Origin: Winogradskyella arenosi
GTDB taxonomy: Bacteria; Bacteroidota; Bacteroidia; Flavobacteriales; Flavobacteriaceae
Assembly: GCF_003337305.1 (NCBI RefSeq)
Contig: NZ_QPJO01000002.1
Span: 186,001-250,000, forward strand
DNA: 64,000 nt
Direction: 5' to 3'
Below, one piece after another: positions 26,427 through 35,596 of this stretch. Both the position numbers and the translations under genes were made by a program. A model generated the notes under the pieces. That model was not told the DNA's origin, searched no databases, and worked only from the letters and a program-made list of their open reading frames with translations. Each line of letters begins with the position of its first letter. Positions within the stretch are counted from its first letter, which is position 1.

Positions 26427-26492
26427 TTGGAAAATTTTTTGAATTGATTTGTTATTGTTTCACAAATTTAGACAATTTAAGGGAATATAACC

Positions 26493-26523
26493 TTTTATTA
26501 AAGCTGCTGATTATGTACTTTTG
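26493..26523 (+). promoter_or_regulatory. Bacteroidota-type promoter of ilvE
   Basis: TTTT (26493-26496), 19 bases, then TACTTTTG (26516-26523): a near match to TTTG-N19-TAnnTTTG, 20 bp before the ilvE start. Confidence 0.6.
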
Positions 26524-26543
26524 TTGGAAAATCATACATAATC

Positions 26544-27611
26544 ATGACGCATTACACCGATAAAATCAGCATTGAAACTTCTAAAACTTCTAAAATCGAT
26601 ACCGTAGATTTTGACAATTTAGACTTTGGTCGTTTGTTTACAGACCACATGTTTGTCTGTGATTATGAAGATGGAAAATGGCAAACCCCTAAAGTTATGC
26701 CTTATCAGGCTATGACATTTGAACCTTCTGCACGTGTATTTCATTATGGTCAGGCCGTTTTTGAAGGGATGAAAGCTTATAAAGACGATGAAGGAAAAGT
26801 CTTTTTGTTTAGACCTAAGGCTAACTTTGACCGTATTAATAAATCATCAGAACGATTAGCAATGCCAGCTTTTCCGGAGAATTATTTCTTTGAAGGTTTA
26901 GAAGCTTTACTTAAATTAGATAGCGACTGGATTCAACCAGGAGTGGGAAACTCTTTATACTTACGTCCGTTTATTATTGCAACAGAACCTGCAATTTCGG
27001 CTTCACCAGCTAATAATTACCGATTTATGATTATTTGTTCGCCAGCAAAATCGTATTACAACGCCCCGGTTCGTGTTTTGATTGCTGAAGAATATAGTCG
27101 TTCTGCCGATGGTGGTGTTGGTTTTGCTAAAGCAGCCGGAAATTACGCGGCACAGTTTTACCCAACAAGTTTAGCGCAAGAAAAAGGATTTCAGCAAATC
27201 ATATGGACCGATGCTAGCACCCATAGCTTTCTTGAAGAGGCAGGGACAATGAATGTGTTTTTTAGAGTGGGAGATAAGTTAATTACCGCCCCAACTAGCG
27301 ACCGTATTTTAGATGGGGTGACTCGTAAAAGTATGTTGCAATTGGCAGAAGACTTAGGAATTACTTGCGAAGTAAGACGTGTTACTGTTGAAGAGATTAA
27401 AACAGCCGCTAAAGAAGGAGAGTTAAAAGAAATCTTCGGTACAGGAACGGCAGCCGTAATTAGTGTTATTTCTGCTTTTGAGCATAAAGGCGAATTATTT
27501 GAGATTCCAGAAATTGAAGACTCTTACGCAAAACTTTTCAAGAAAACCTTGTTAGAAATACAACACAATATCTCTGAAGACAAGCACAACTGGAGATACG
27601 AAATAAAATAA
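26544..27611 (+). CDS. ilvE: Branched-chain amino-acid aminotransferase
   Basis: This PLP enzyme transfers the amino group between valine, leucine or isoleucine and 2-oxoglutarate. The 355-residue protein has the fold IV signature: HYGQAVFEGMKAYK, GNSLYLRPF and GVGFAKAAGNYAAQ with catalytic Lys196, then EEAGTMN and ITAPTSDRILDGVTRKS. It is cytoplasmic. It is divergent from the DUF4920 operon and ends at a bidirectional terminator shared with the MazG-like gene. A promoter match lies upstream. Confidence 0.95.
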   Translation: MTHYTDKISIETSKTSKIDTVDFDNLDFGRLFTDHMFVCDYEDGKWQTPKVMPYQAMTFEPSARVFHYGQAVFEGMKAYKDDEGKVFLFRPKANFDRINKSSERLAMPAFPENYFFEGLEALLKLDSDWIQPGVGNSLYLRPFIIATEPAISASPANNYRFMIICSPAKSYYNAPVRVLIAEEYSRSADGGVGFAKAAGNYAAQFYPTSLAQEKGFQQIIWTDASTHSFLEEAGTMNVFFRVGDKLITAPTSDRILDGVTRKSMLQLAEDLGITCEVRRVTVEEIKTAAKEGELKEIFGTGTAAVISVISAFEHKGELFEIPEIEDSYAKLFKKTLLEIQHNISEDKHNWRYEIK

Positions 27612-27630
27612 ATTTAGACTTTAAGTCCAT

Positions 27631-27662
27631 AAAAAAAGCAGCCTATCTAGGCTGCTTTTTTA
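27631..27662. terminator. Bidirectional terminator
   Basis: AAAAAAAGCAGCC, loop TATCT, AGGCTGCTTTTTT. It serves ilvE (+) and the facing MazG-like gene (-). Confidence 0.85.
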
Positions 27663-27663
27663 T

Positions 27664-28050
27664 TTAGGATTCTAATATGGCTTTAATATGAGGTTTAAAA
27701 TAATTTGGCCCCTTTAAAACCTTACCGTCTTCACGATAAATAGGTTCGCCATCAGCGCCAAGTTTACTCATGTTACTACGTTGTATTTCAGCAAAGACTT
27801 CTTCAATTTTATGCTGCATGCCGTGTTCTATAATAGTACCACATAAAATATAAAGCATATCGCCCAAAGCATCAGCAACCTCCACGAGGTCATTCGCATT
27901 TGCGGCTTCTAAATACTCCTCATTTTCTTCGCGCATTAATTTATAACGAAGCATATTTTTTTCCATGCCTAAGTCGGCTTTAGGAGTTTCGCGATGTCCT
28001 ATTTTAAAGGCCGTATGAAAAGCTTTTACCGCATCAATTTTGTCTTGCAT
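27664..28050 (-). CDS. MazG/PRA-PH-like NTP pyrophosphohydrolase
   Basis: This 128-residue all-alpha NTP pyrophosphohydrolase carries the metal-binding pattern EENEEYLEA followed by EVADALGDMLY (the ExxE...ExxD motif of the MazG/HisE superfamily). The end NYFKPHIKAILE matches bacterial phosphoribosyl-ATP-pyrophosphohydrolase-like proteins. It likely hydrolyses nucleoside triphosphates for house-cleaning; histidine biosynthesis is unlikely without hisG nearby. It is convergent with ilvE and divergent from the small membrane protein gene at 28103. Confidence 0.8.
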   Translation of the reverse strand: MQDKIDAVKAFHTAFKIGHRETPKADLGMEKNMLRYKLMREENEEYLEAANANDLVEVADALGDMLYILCGTIIEHGMQHKIEEVFAEIQRSNMSKLGADGEPIYREDGKVLKGPNYFKPHIKAILES

Positions 28051-28102
28051 AGTTCTTGGTTTATTTGTGTACTAATCCGTATTTTTGCATAAAAATAAGA
28101 AG

Positions 28103-28288
28103 ATGTTTAGTACTGGTCAATGGATTTTTGGAATATTATTTTTTATTGCTTTCGTCATTGTGATCGCTTTTCAGTACCGAAAAGATCTTCAACTTCACAA
28201 AATATTCTATAAAGGAACATTCTGGGTTCTTCTTGCTTTTATTGGCTTTATAGGTATGATTGCTGCGATAAAATTCATTTTTATGTAA
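28103..28288 (+). CDS. Small two-helix membrane protein
   Basis: This 61-residue peptide has two hydrophobic segments (about residues 7-26 and 42-61). ATG 28103 is chosen over the TTG at 28085. The pattern FSTGQWIFGILFFIAFVIVI and YRKDLQLHKIFYKGTFWVLL recurs in small membrane proteins of flavobacteria, as I remember it. Function unknown. It is divergent from the MazG-like gene, with 52 bp between starts. Confidence 0.65.
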   Translation: MFSTGQWIFGILFFIAFVIVIAFQYRKDLQLHKIFYKGTFWVLLAFIGFIGMIAAIKFIFM

Positions 28289-28451
28289 TGGATTTAAAGT
28301 CATAGCTTTAGTTTTTTAGTGTCAATCTTTTTTTTATAACTTTAGTTGGTGAAAATACCGTGTATCGGGTATGGTATAATGGGGCTTTAAAGTGCACTTT
28401 TGTGTATAAAGTTTTTTATTTTGAATACGCTTAGTATTATTACTGATAACT

Positions 28452-28485
28452 CAGTATATGGTTTATCATAATAAACCACATACTG
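28452..28485. promoter_or_regulatory. Near-perfect inverted repeat before the sensor kinase gene
   Basis: CAGTATATGGTTTAT and ATAAACCACATACTG pair over 15 bases with one mismatch and a CATA loop. The repeat is 56 bases before the kinase start and could be an operator (for example of the partner regulator) or an RNA hairpin. The rest of the gap from 28289 holds nothing recognisable. Confidence 0.5.
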
Positions 28486-28541
28486 TTTAATATAAATCCT
28501 CATTGAGATTGAAGTGCTTTTATAAAAACCCTAAAGATGTC

Positions 28542-30408
28542 ATGCCCAGTTTTAATACTTACTATAGTCGTATTATTTACTTTTTATTGCTCCCTTTATT
28601 AAGTTTCAGTCAAAGCCAATCAAAAGCGTCCTTATTAGGGGTTTGGCACAATAACAAGTTGCTCGATACAGCAAGAGCAACGGCCTATCATAACTATATT
28701 TCTAAATATTATTTTGAAAATAAAACCGATAGCGCCTATGCTATGACTTTAGAGTTGTTAGATTTTATAAATGCCAAAGCGCTTAGGGAGCAAAAAGCCG
28801 ATGTGTTGCTCCTTTTAGGACGTATAGAACATGTATTTGGTGAAAATAGCAAAGCTTCAAATCACTTCGGAACAAGTTTAAAAATTTACGAAGATTTAAA
28901 AAATGTTAGAGGTCAAGCCAACGCTATAAATAATTTAGGAGTGTCATACCGAAAGGTGTACAATTTAGATGAAGCAAAAAAGTATTACGAACGTTCTATA
29001 GCGCTTGCAGAGACCGTTAGGGATACGGTTTTAATGGCTCAGGTTCTAGCCAATATCGGAAATATCTATGGGTGGCGCTATAAATCTGATGATGCGATTA
29101 GTTATTATGAAAAAAGTTTAAAACTGTCTCGTGCTATAAATCACAAACAGAAAATAGCCTTAGGCTTGATTAATATTAGTAATGCTTACATCCAAAAAAA
29201 GGAGTTTCCGTTGGCCAATCGTTACATTAATGAAGCTGTTTCAATTGGCGAGTCTGAGGGGAACTACAATACCTTAACCCATGCTTATAGCGTGCTTGCC
29301 ATGATGTATTACAAACAAAAACGTTATGACGAATTGATTGAGGCGGCTAATCAGTGTCTTTTTTATGCTGAAAAGATATCAAATCATGAAATGATTGATG
29401 GCGCCTATTTTTTCTTGTTTCAAGCGTATAAGGCGAAGCGCGATTTTGATCTCACTATAAAATATCAAGACTTAAGATTAGATCGAAGAACGACTATAGA
29501 TGATATTCATGCGGTACAAGCTTTAGAGAAAATAAAAATAGACAATCACCGTACAAAAGATAGTTTGGTGAATATTAATAAGACTCTAAAATTAGGCCTT
29601 AAGCACGAAAATGAAAAAACTAATTTGGTATTAGCTTGGGGAGGCAGTTTATCTGCACTTTCTATTTTAACATTTGTGGTGTTCCGGAATTCTAAACACA
29701 AACAGCGTAAATCACAGCAAGAACGCGAACAGCAAATTGCGGAAAAAGAAAAGTTGCTTAAAGAATTAGAGTTGTCTACCATCAATGCCATGATTAAAGG
29801 TCAGGAAATGGAACGGCAACGCTTGGCTTCGGATTTGCACGATAGTGTTGGAGCTACCTTAGCTGCCGCAAAATTACAGTTCGAATATTTTGTGAAACAG
29901 CAAGTGATGTCTCATGATTCAGAATATTTAACAAAAAAAAATCAGTACACTATTAGATACCGCCTATAATGAAACCCGTGCTTTGTCTCATGTAAAAAAT
30001 GCAGGGGTTATGGCTAAAGATGGATTATTGCCTGCGGTAGAACGCTTATCTAAAAATGCCTCCGGGATTAATAATTTAAAGGTGGAAGTGCAGAGTTTTG
30101 GTTTAGATCAGCGTTTAGAAAATGCTTTAGAAATTGCGATTTTTAGAATTATTCAAGAGTTGGTGACCAATATAATAAAACACGCCAAAGCAACCCACGC
30201 TATTGTGCACCTTACCAATCACGATAATAAACTTAATATAATGATAGAAGATAATGGTGTTGGCTTTGATCCCAAACAGTTACCCAAAACTACCAAAGGG
30301 ATGGGGCTTATGAGTATTGATCGACGTGTAGAACATTGGGAAGGAAACTTAACTATTGAATCTGAATTAGGAAATGGAACTACCATAATAATTGATATAC
30401 CGGTATGA
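28542..30408 (+). pseudogene. TPR sensor histidine kinase, frameshifted at an A9 run
   Basis: From ATG 28542 the protein has a signal peptide, about six TPR repeats (residues about 60-330), a membrane helix near residue 370 (LAWGGSLSALSILTFVVF), a coiled coil, and a HisKA_3-type dimerisation helix with RQRLASDLHDSVGATLAAAK (His433). It then runs into nine A (29933-29941) and stops at 29969. In the +1 frame the protein continues naturally as TKKISTLLDTAYNETRALSH and ends with the HATPase_c domain (QELVTNIIKHAKA, IEDNGVGFDP, KGMGLMSI). With eight A the frame would be intact. Without the shift the kinase has no ATPase domain. The response regulator start overlaps the end by 4 bp. Confidence 0.85.
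29933..29941 (+). other. A9 homopolymer at the frameshift
   Basis: Nine consecutive A lie between the dimerisation helix and the ATPase domain of the sensor kinase. Eight A (or eleven) would restore the frame. Runs of this length are known sites of replication or transcription slippage, and also of sequencing errors. Confidence 0.8.
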
Positions 30409-31031
30409 TTAGGGTCGCTATAGCAGAAGATCATCAGTCGTTGATTGATGGTATAAAATTATTTTTAGAACAAGAGCACGATATTGAGGTTGTAGGAACG
30501 GCTAATGACGGAGAGGCCCTCCTTAAATTAGTAAAACTGAAGCAGCCTAATGTGGTGATTACAGATATTAGAATGCCAAAGTTAGACGGCATTGAAGCAA
30601 CAAAATGTATTAAAGCGATCTTGCCTCATACCCAGGTTTTAGCGTTTACCATGTACGACCAGAAAGCCGCAGTGAAACAGATGTTAGAAGCCGGCGTGTC
30701 TGGATATTTACTGAAAAACTCTCCTTTAGATGAGGTGGTGAAAGCGGTGCGAGCCGTGTATAACGGACATCGGTATTACGACGCTAATATTAATATAGAA
30801 GCTGAAGATAATAGCAATACAAAATCTAAGGGGGTGCTTACCAAGCGGCAAGTTGAAATTTTGAGATTAGTGGCGCAAGGAAAAACCTCTCGAGAAATCG
30901 CTAATGAATTGTTTATAGGAATTCATACGGTGGACACACACCGTAAAAATATGATTAAGATTTTAGGACTCCATGGTAAAGGGGAGTTAATGCGCTTTGC
31001 TATAGAAGCTAAATATAAATTTTTACCTTAA
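30405..31031 (+). CDS. NarL/LuxR-type response regulator
   Basis: This 208-residue protein has a receiver domain with the acidic pair at the start (AEDH), phospho-acceptor Asp54 in TDIRMPKLDG, and the conserved Lys in YLLKNSP (about residue 105). A C-terminal LuxR helix-turn-helix (about 147-205) follows, with LTKRQVEILRLVAQGKTSREIANELFIGIHTVDTHRKNM. It overlaps the kinase gene by 4 bp, a classic cognate pair. Target genes are unknown; the DUF5723 protein gene just downstream and the inverted repeat at 28452 are candidates. Confidence 0.95.
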   Translation: MIRVAIAEDHQSLIDGIKLFLEQEHDIEVVGTANDGEALLKLVKLKQPNVVITDIRMPKLDGIEATKCIKAILPHTQVLAFTMYDQKAAVKQMLEAGVSGYLLKNSPLDEVVKAVRAVYNGHRYYDANINIEAEDNSNTKSKGVLTKRQVEILRLVAQGKTSREIANELFIGIHTVDTHRKNMIKILGLHGKGELMRFAIEAKYKFLP

Positions 31032-31182
31032 AAACGATATCTTAATTTTTTTTAAATCAATGTGTATTAAAAGATTTATGTTTGGGTTATTGGTTTGATA
31101 ATTTGGTGTTTAGTCAAATTTTTAAAAGTTCATATAATAAAAATATTATCTTAAATTCGTTATTAATCAATCTTTATGTATT

Positions 31183-32505
31183 ATGAAATTAATGAAACAA
31201 TGCCTTGTTCTAATGGGGATGGTCGCAATCAATTTATCCTTTGGTCAAAGTTATGTTGGCTATGCTGTAGATAACTACTCCGGAATTCACGGCGTGATCT
31301 ATAACCCTGCTAATGTGGTGGGAATGCCGTTGCGAACTGATATTAATTTAACGTCAGCCAGCGTCTTTGGTGGGAGTGATTATTTTGGCATCAACCTCAG
31401 TGATATTATAAGTTCTGATGGGGGATTTGATTTTGAAGAAGACGCAGAAAAATTCCCAACCAATACAAATAATTTTTTCTTTAATATCGATGTTGTGGGG
31501 CCTTCGTTTATGCTCAACTTAACAAAGAAAAGTAGTATTGGAGTGATTAGCCGATTACGAGGAAATCTTAATATTAATGATATCAATGGAGAACTGTATG
31601 AAGCTGTTGTTGATGATTTTGATGTTGACGAGGACTTTAGCTTTAATTCAGAACACCTTAACGGAACAATACATGCTTGGGGAGAAATTGGTGTTGCCTA
31701 CGGAAGAATTCTAGTCGATAAACCCCAACATTTCTTAAAGGGTGGTGTAACTCTAAAATACCTTATGGGGGCCGGAAGCCTTTTTTTAAGTAGTCCAGGA
31801 TTACAAGGGGAATATACCGCCAGTTCAGAAACTTTAGTCACACAAGGGCAATTAAACTACGGAACAAGTGAAGGTTTTGACAACGATGATGTTAACTTTT
31901 CCAATATTACCTCTGGTGTAGGATTGGATCTTGGATTTACCTACCAATGGTATGACAATGCTAGTGTAGACAGTTTACCAAAGTATAAGCAACCTTATAA
32001 ACTTAAAGTTGGGGTTTCTGTGACCGATATTGGTTCTATTAGTTACGATGATGCTAAAATTAGCCGTTACGATCTTAATGCCTCCGTAAGTACTGCAAAT
32101 TATGAAGAAGATGTTGAATCGTTTTTAGAAGATAATTACGATAATATTGATATTAATGAAACAGCCACTTTACAATTGCCAACGGCCTTACATCTTTTGG
32201 TAGATTATAGATTGTCTAAAAAATGGTTTGTAAGTGCACAAGCCGATTTGTCCATGACAAAAAAGGATTCAGAGTTGAGCAGTTCTGTTATCAATACGGC
32301 AACCGTAGCACCACGATTAGAAACTAAATGGTTTAGCTTTTATGCACCATTAAGTTTTAGACAATATGGAGATGTCTCTTTTGGTGGTGGTTTTAGATTA
32401 GGACCTTTAACGGTAGGTTCAGGCTCTGTATTTACGAACCTTTTGTCAGAGAGTTCTAAAACAACAGATGTGTATGTGGGACTGAAAATTCCTATTTACC
32501 GGTAG
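31183..32505 (+). CDS. DUF5723 family outer-membrane-type protein
   Basis: This 440-residue protein has a signal peptide (cleaved near SFG-QS) and a beta-strand-rich body. The start YSGIHGVIYNPANVVGMPLRTDINLTSASVFG matches DUF5723, a predicted beta-barrel family of Bacteroidota, and the C-terminus ends in an aromatic strand (YVGLKIPIYR). Function unknown; perhaps a porin-like outer-membrane protein. A possible -7 box TATGTTTG is at 31077-31084, but no good -33 box was seen. A long hairpin terminator follows. Confidence 0.8.
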   Translation: MKLMKQCLVLMGMVAINLSFGQSYVGYAVDNYSGIHGVIYNPANVVGMPLRTDINLTSASVFGGSDYFGINLSDIISSDGGFDFEEDAEKFPTNTNNFFFNIDVVGPSFMLNLTKKSSIGVISRLRGNLNINDINGELYEAVVDDFDVDEDFSFNSEHLNGTIHAWGEIGVAYGRILVDKPQHFLKGGVTLKYLMGAGSLFLSSPGLQGEYTASSETLVTQGQLNYGTSEGFDNDDVNFSNITSGVGLDLGFTYQWYDNASVDSLPKYKQPYKLKVGVSVTDIGSISYDDAKISRYDLNASVSTANYEEDVESFLEDNYDNIDINETATLQLPTALHLLVDYRLSKKWFVSAQADLSMTKKDSELSSSVINTATVAPRLETKWFSFYAPLSFRQYGDVSFGGGFRLGPLTVGSGSVFTNLLSESSKTTDVYVGLKIPIYR

Positions 32506-32529
32506 TCTCAAATTAAGAAGGAGATAATT

Positions 32530-32578
32530 CTATAAAACAAAAAAAATACCCATTAATGGGTATTTTTTTGTTTTATAG
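32530..32578 (+). terminator. Long hairpin terminator after the DUF5723 gene
   Basis: CTATAAAACA-A-run-TACCC and GGGTA-T-run-TGTTTTATAG form a stem of about 20 base pairs around ATTAAT, with one base difference in the A/T runs. Confidence 0.85.
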
Positions 32579-32839
32579 CCTGTTGTATTTTTATCGGGTA
32601 AGAAAGCCATAAGCCAGCGATTTGTTACAGGGTTGGGGCATGTTACGCGATGAATTAAAACTCACTACAATCTTAAATAATATGGATTAAACAGACCATT
32701 AAATTGAAGGATAGCGGTGGTGGGATATAAAATTTAAAAGTTAAAAAGAGATACTTTAAGATACTAAACTAGAGATGTTAGTCTTACTGAGTTGCTATTA
32801 ATTGTAGGGGTATTTAGAGATATCAGTAAGTAGAAAAAC
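32579..32839. other. Gene-free stretch between two terminators
   Basis: About 260 bases with no supported ORF; it ends at a terminator on the + strand (32840) that has no gene in front of it. A G-rich patch (GGGTTGGGGCATGTTACGCG, near 32630-32649) stands out against AT-rich surroundings. A small RNA or a decayed gene is possible. Confidence 0.35.
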
Positions 32840-32861
32840 CACCTTTTAAAGGTGCTTTTTT
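32840..32861 (+). terminator. Orphan intrinsic terminator
   Basis: CACC, loop TTTTAAA, GGTG, then C and six T. No ORF precedes it on this strand within about 330 bases. Confidence 0.6.
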
Positions 32862-32877
32862 AATGGTTAATATTCAT

Positions 32878-32907
32878 AAAAAAAGCAGCCTAAGTAGACT
32901 GCTTTTT
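32878..32907 (-). terminator. Terminator of the YceI gene
   Basis: AAAAAGCAG and CTGCTTTTT pair across a loop of ten bases, and the minus strand continues as a T run. It lies 18 bp past the YceI stop. Confidence 0.7.
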
Positions 32908-32925
32908 AAGTTTGTATTATGTGCT

Positions 32926-33585
32926 TTAAAGTTTTTCAGCGACTAAAGAAATAGTAATTTCAATATCGTCGTTTATAAATTTGTCGCCTAAATTATCAAA
33001 AAACGATTTAGACCCGTATTTGACATTCCACTTAGAACGGTCAATCGTAAACGTTTCACTTGTTAAAGTCATTATGTTTTCCTTGTCATTAAACGTCAAT
33101 TTTACAGGAAAGCTAATGTTGTTTGTAGTTTCTTTTAGAGTTAAGTTTCCAGAAAGCTGCGTTTGACCATCAGTTGTCGTTGTACCAGTCACAATAAATT
33201 TTGCATTTGGATACGCTTGTACATCAAAAAAATCATCACTTTTTAAGTGCGTTGTTAATTTTGCATGATTGTCGTCTTCCTTAGGGAGATCTAAAACTTC
33301 GATACCATCCATATTAATCACAAATTTCCCTGCCTCTATAGCACCAGAATTCATATTCAGTTTTCCTGCAGCTAAAGCAATAGTTCCATGGTGTTCTCCC
33401 GTAGGTTTAAACCCTTTCCATTGAATTGTAGATAATGTAGGATTTACTTCGTAAGTAACAGCGTCAGATTTTGCTACGGCAGCAGCTTCAGCTTGATTGG
33501 TGTCTGCTTCTTTAGCTTTGTCACCACAGCTCGTAAGCGTCACAAAAGTTATTAGCGTAAGGAAATTTAAAAAGATAGTTTTCAT
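32926..33585 (-). CDS. YceI-like lipoprotein
   Basis: This 219-residue protein has a lipoprotein signal ending LTSC (Cys20), a short linker, then a YceI domain (about residues 45-219). YceI is a small beta-barrel that binds isoprenoid-like lipids. Features are TYEVNPTLSTIQWKGFKPTGEHHGT at the start of the domain, FFDVQAYPNAKF, and TLTSETFTIDRSKWNVKYG near the end. A role in binding a hydrophobic molecule in the periplasm is likely from the family. It is divergent from grpE, with about 150 bp between starts. Confidence 0.9.
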   Translation of the reverse strand: MKTIFLNFLTLITFVTLTSCGDKAKEADTNQAEAAAVAKSDAVTYEVNPTLSTIQWKGFKPTGEHHGTIALAAGKLNMNSGAIEAGKFVINMDGIEVLDLPKEDDNHAKLTTHLKSDDFFDVQAYPNAKFIVTGTTTTDGQTQLSGNLTLKETTNNISFPVKLTFNDKENIMTLTSETFTIDRSKWNVKYGSKSFFDNLGDKFINDDIEITISLVAEKL

Positions 33586-33668
33586 AGTTTTGTTTTTTGA
33601 TTTTAAAATTTAAAAATACAAAGATAAAAAATAGGACTTTGTTAGGTTGAAAAAAATGTTTGTGACAT

Positions 33669-33701
33669 TTTGACATTATTATGATAATGGCAGTAATTTT
33701 G
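33669..33701 (+). promoter_or_regulatory. Possible promoter of grpE-dnaJ
   Basis: TTTG (33669-33672), 21 bases, then TAATTTTG (33694-33701), 34 bp before grpE. The -7 box fits the Bacteroidota consensus; the spacing is two bases longer than usual. No CIRCE-type heat-shock repeat was seen. Confidence 0.5.
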
Positions 33702-33735
33702 CCAATACTAATGAAAGTTAAAAAAAGAACTCAAA

Positions 33736-34290
33736 ATGAGTAAAGAAGATAAAAATATAAATGTTGAAGATCCTAATATTGAGGATCAAACTACGAGTAA
33801 TGCTGAGGCAGACGTAGCAGAAGAAAAAAATGTAAAGTCTCCAGAAGAGCAGTTGCAAGATCAGTTAGTCGCTGAAAAAGATAAATTTATGCGTTTGTTT
33901 GCTGAATTTGAAAATTATAAAAAGCGAACAACTAAGGAGCGTATAGAGTTGTTTAAAACAGCTAGTCAAGATGTCGTTGTTGCAATGCTACCGGTTTTAG
34001 ATGATTTTGAGCGTGCCTTATCACATATTGAAGAGGATAAAGAAGCAGAAGAATTAAGAAAAGGGGTTTTATTAATTTACAATAAATTAGTTAATACCTT
34101 AGGTCAAAAAGGCTTATCTAAAATTGAGGTAAACCAAGGCGATGCCTTTGATGCCGATATCCACGAAGCGATAACACAAATTCCAGCCCCTAGTGATGAT
34201 TTAAAAGGGAAAATTATAGATGTGGTTGAGCATGGTTATAAATTGGGAGAAAAAATAATTCGTTTCCCTAAAGTAGTCATTGGTCAATAA
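33736..34290 (+). CDS. grpE: GrpE, nucleotide exchange factor of DnaK
   Basis: GrpE releases ADP from DnaK. The 184-residue protein has an acidic, disordered start (about 1-40), a long dimerising coiled coil (about 35-95, QLQDQLVAEKDKFMRLFAEFENYKKRT), and a C-terminal beta domain (EVNQGDAFDADIHEAIT...VVEHGYKLGEKIIRFPKVVIG). It is cytoplasmic. Its stop is 56 bp before dnaJ on the same strand, a usual pair in Bacteroidota; dnaK lies elsewhere. A promoter match is upstream. Confidence 0.97.
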   Translation: MSKEDKNINVEDPNIEDQTTSNAEADVAEEKNVKSPEEQLQDQLVAEKDKFMRLFAEFENYKKRTTKERIELFKTASQDVVVAMLPVLDDFERALSHIEEDKEAEELRKGVLLIYNKLVNTLGQKGLSKIEVNQGDAFDADIHEAITQIPAPSDDLKGKIIDVVEHGYKLGEKIIRFPKVVIGQ

Positions 34291-34345
34291 ATGATAGCCC
34301 AAAAGAAGACGCGTTTCTAGAAAAATACCAAGAATAAATTAGTTG

Positions 34346-35470
34346 ATGAAAGAAGATTATTACGACATATTAGGAATCAGTAAAGGAGCCTCTGATGCTG
34401 AAATAAAAAAAGCTTATCGTAAAATGGCATTGAAATATCATCCGGATAAAAATCCTGATAATACTGAAGCCGAAGAAAAGTTTAAAAAAGCAGCAGAAGC
34501 TTATGAGGTTTTAAGTGATGCAGACAAAAAAGCACGTTACGACCAATTTGGTCACCAAGCCTTTGAAGGTGGTGCCGGAGGTGGCTTTGGCGGCGGTGGC
34601 ATGAATATGGATGACATCTTCAGTCAATTTGGTGATATCTTTGGTGGCGGTGGCTTCGGCGGCGGTGGTTTTAGCGGCTTTGGCGGCGGCGGTAGACAAC
34701 GTGTCGTTAAAGGATCTAACCTTAGAATTCGTGTTACACTTTCTTTAGAAGACATCGCTAAAGGTGTTGAAAAGAAAATAAAAGTTAAGCGAAAAATTAA
34801 AGCGCCAGGAACCACGTACAAAACATGTGGAACTTGTGGTGGTTCTGGTCAAGTAACCCGTGTTACAAATACCATCTTAGGTAGAATGCAAACGGCCTCA
34901 CCTTGTCAGACTTGTGGAGGTTCAGGGCAAACTATAGATAAAAAGCCTGCCGATGCAGATGCTCACGGTCTAAAAGTTTCTGATGAAACGGTAACCGTTA
35001 AAATTCCTGCAGGAGTTGTTGATGGAATGCAGCTTAAAGTAACTGGTAAAGGTAATGATGCCCCAGGTAACGGTATTGCAGGTGACTTATTAGTAGCCAT
35101 TCAAGAAGAAGAACACCCAACATTAAAACGTGAAGGTGATAACTTGCATTATGATATGTATGTGAGCTTGCCAGACGCGGTTTTAGGGAACTCTAAAGAG
35201 ATTGATACGGTAACCGGAAAAGTGCGTATTAAGATTGAGCCAGGTGTACAATCTGGTAAAATTTTAAGACTTCGTGGTAAAGGAATTCCAAGTATCAATG
35301 GTTATGGCGGCGGCGATTTACTAGTGCATGTAAACGTTTGGACCCCAAAGACTTTGAATAAAAAACAAAAAGCCTTTTTTGAAAGTATGAAAGACGATGA
35401 GCATTTTGAACCTAAACCAGAAAGCTCGGATAAATCTTTTTTTGAAAAGGTAAAAGATATGTTTTCATAA
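34346..35470 (+). CDS. dnaJ: DnaJ chaperone with reduced zinc-binding region
   Basis: DnaJ delivers clients to DnaK and stimulates its ATPase. The protein has 374 residues from ATG 34346. It has a J domain (2-68, HPD at 32-34), a Gly/Phe-rich region (about 75-116), the substrate-binding domain, and only two CxxCxGxG motifs (161-168 and 187-194) rather than the usual four. Then come the C-terminal domains ending in [12 protein letters not shown]. Flavobacterial DnaJ with half a zinc finger is, to my memory, common. It follows grpE by 56 bp. Two terminator-like hairpins follow. Confidence 0.93.
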   Translation: MKEDYYDILGISKGASDAEIKKAYRKMALKYHPDKNPDNTEAEEKFKKAAEAYEVLSDADKKARYDQFGHQAFEGGAGGGFGGGGMNMDDIFSQFGDIFGGGGFGGGGFSGFGGGGRQRVVKGSNLRIRVTLSLEDIAKGVEKKIKVKRKIKAPGTTYKTCGTCGGSGQVTRVTNTILGRMQTASPCQTCGGSGQTIDKKPADADAHGLKVSDETVTVKIPAGVVDGMQLKVTGKGNDAPGNGIAGDLLVAIQEEEHPTLKREGDNLHYDMYVSLPDAVLGNSKEIDTVTGKVRIKIEPGVQSGKILRLRGKGIPSINGYGGGDLLVHVNVWTPKTLNKKQKAFFESMKDDEHFEPKPESSDKSFFEKVKDMFS

Positions 35471-35509
35471 AAGGTCTCTATTGAATAAAAATTAGTATAT
35501 TTGAATTAT

Positions 35510-35535
35510 CGCTAATCTTATTAGCGGTAATTTTT
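35510..35535 (+). terminator. Terminator after dnaJ
   Basis: CGCTAAT, loop CTT, ATTAGCG (35510-35526), then GTAA and a T-rich run. Confidence 0.65.
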
Positions 35536-35555
35536 CTTTTTCATAGCAATTTTTT

Positions 35556-35596
35556 CCCATCCTTATCTAACCATGAGGGTGGGTTTTGTTTTTTAG
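35556..35596 (+). terminator. Second hairpin after dnaJ
   Basis: CCCATCCT and AGGGTGGG pair over eight bases (one G-T) across a 12-base loop; TTTTG and a T run follow. The remaining part of this 308-base gap holds no gene. Confidence 0.6.

Noticed and set aside
28542-30408. Two independent genes (kinase-like and ATPase-like)
   Set aside because: The second part begins mid-domain, its first Met is internal, and the frames join exactly with a single base change at A9, so one frameshifted gene fits better.
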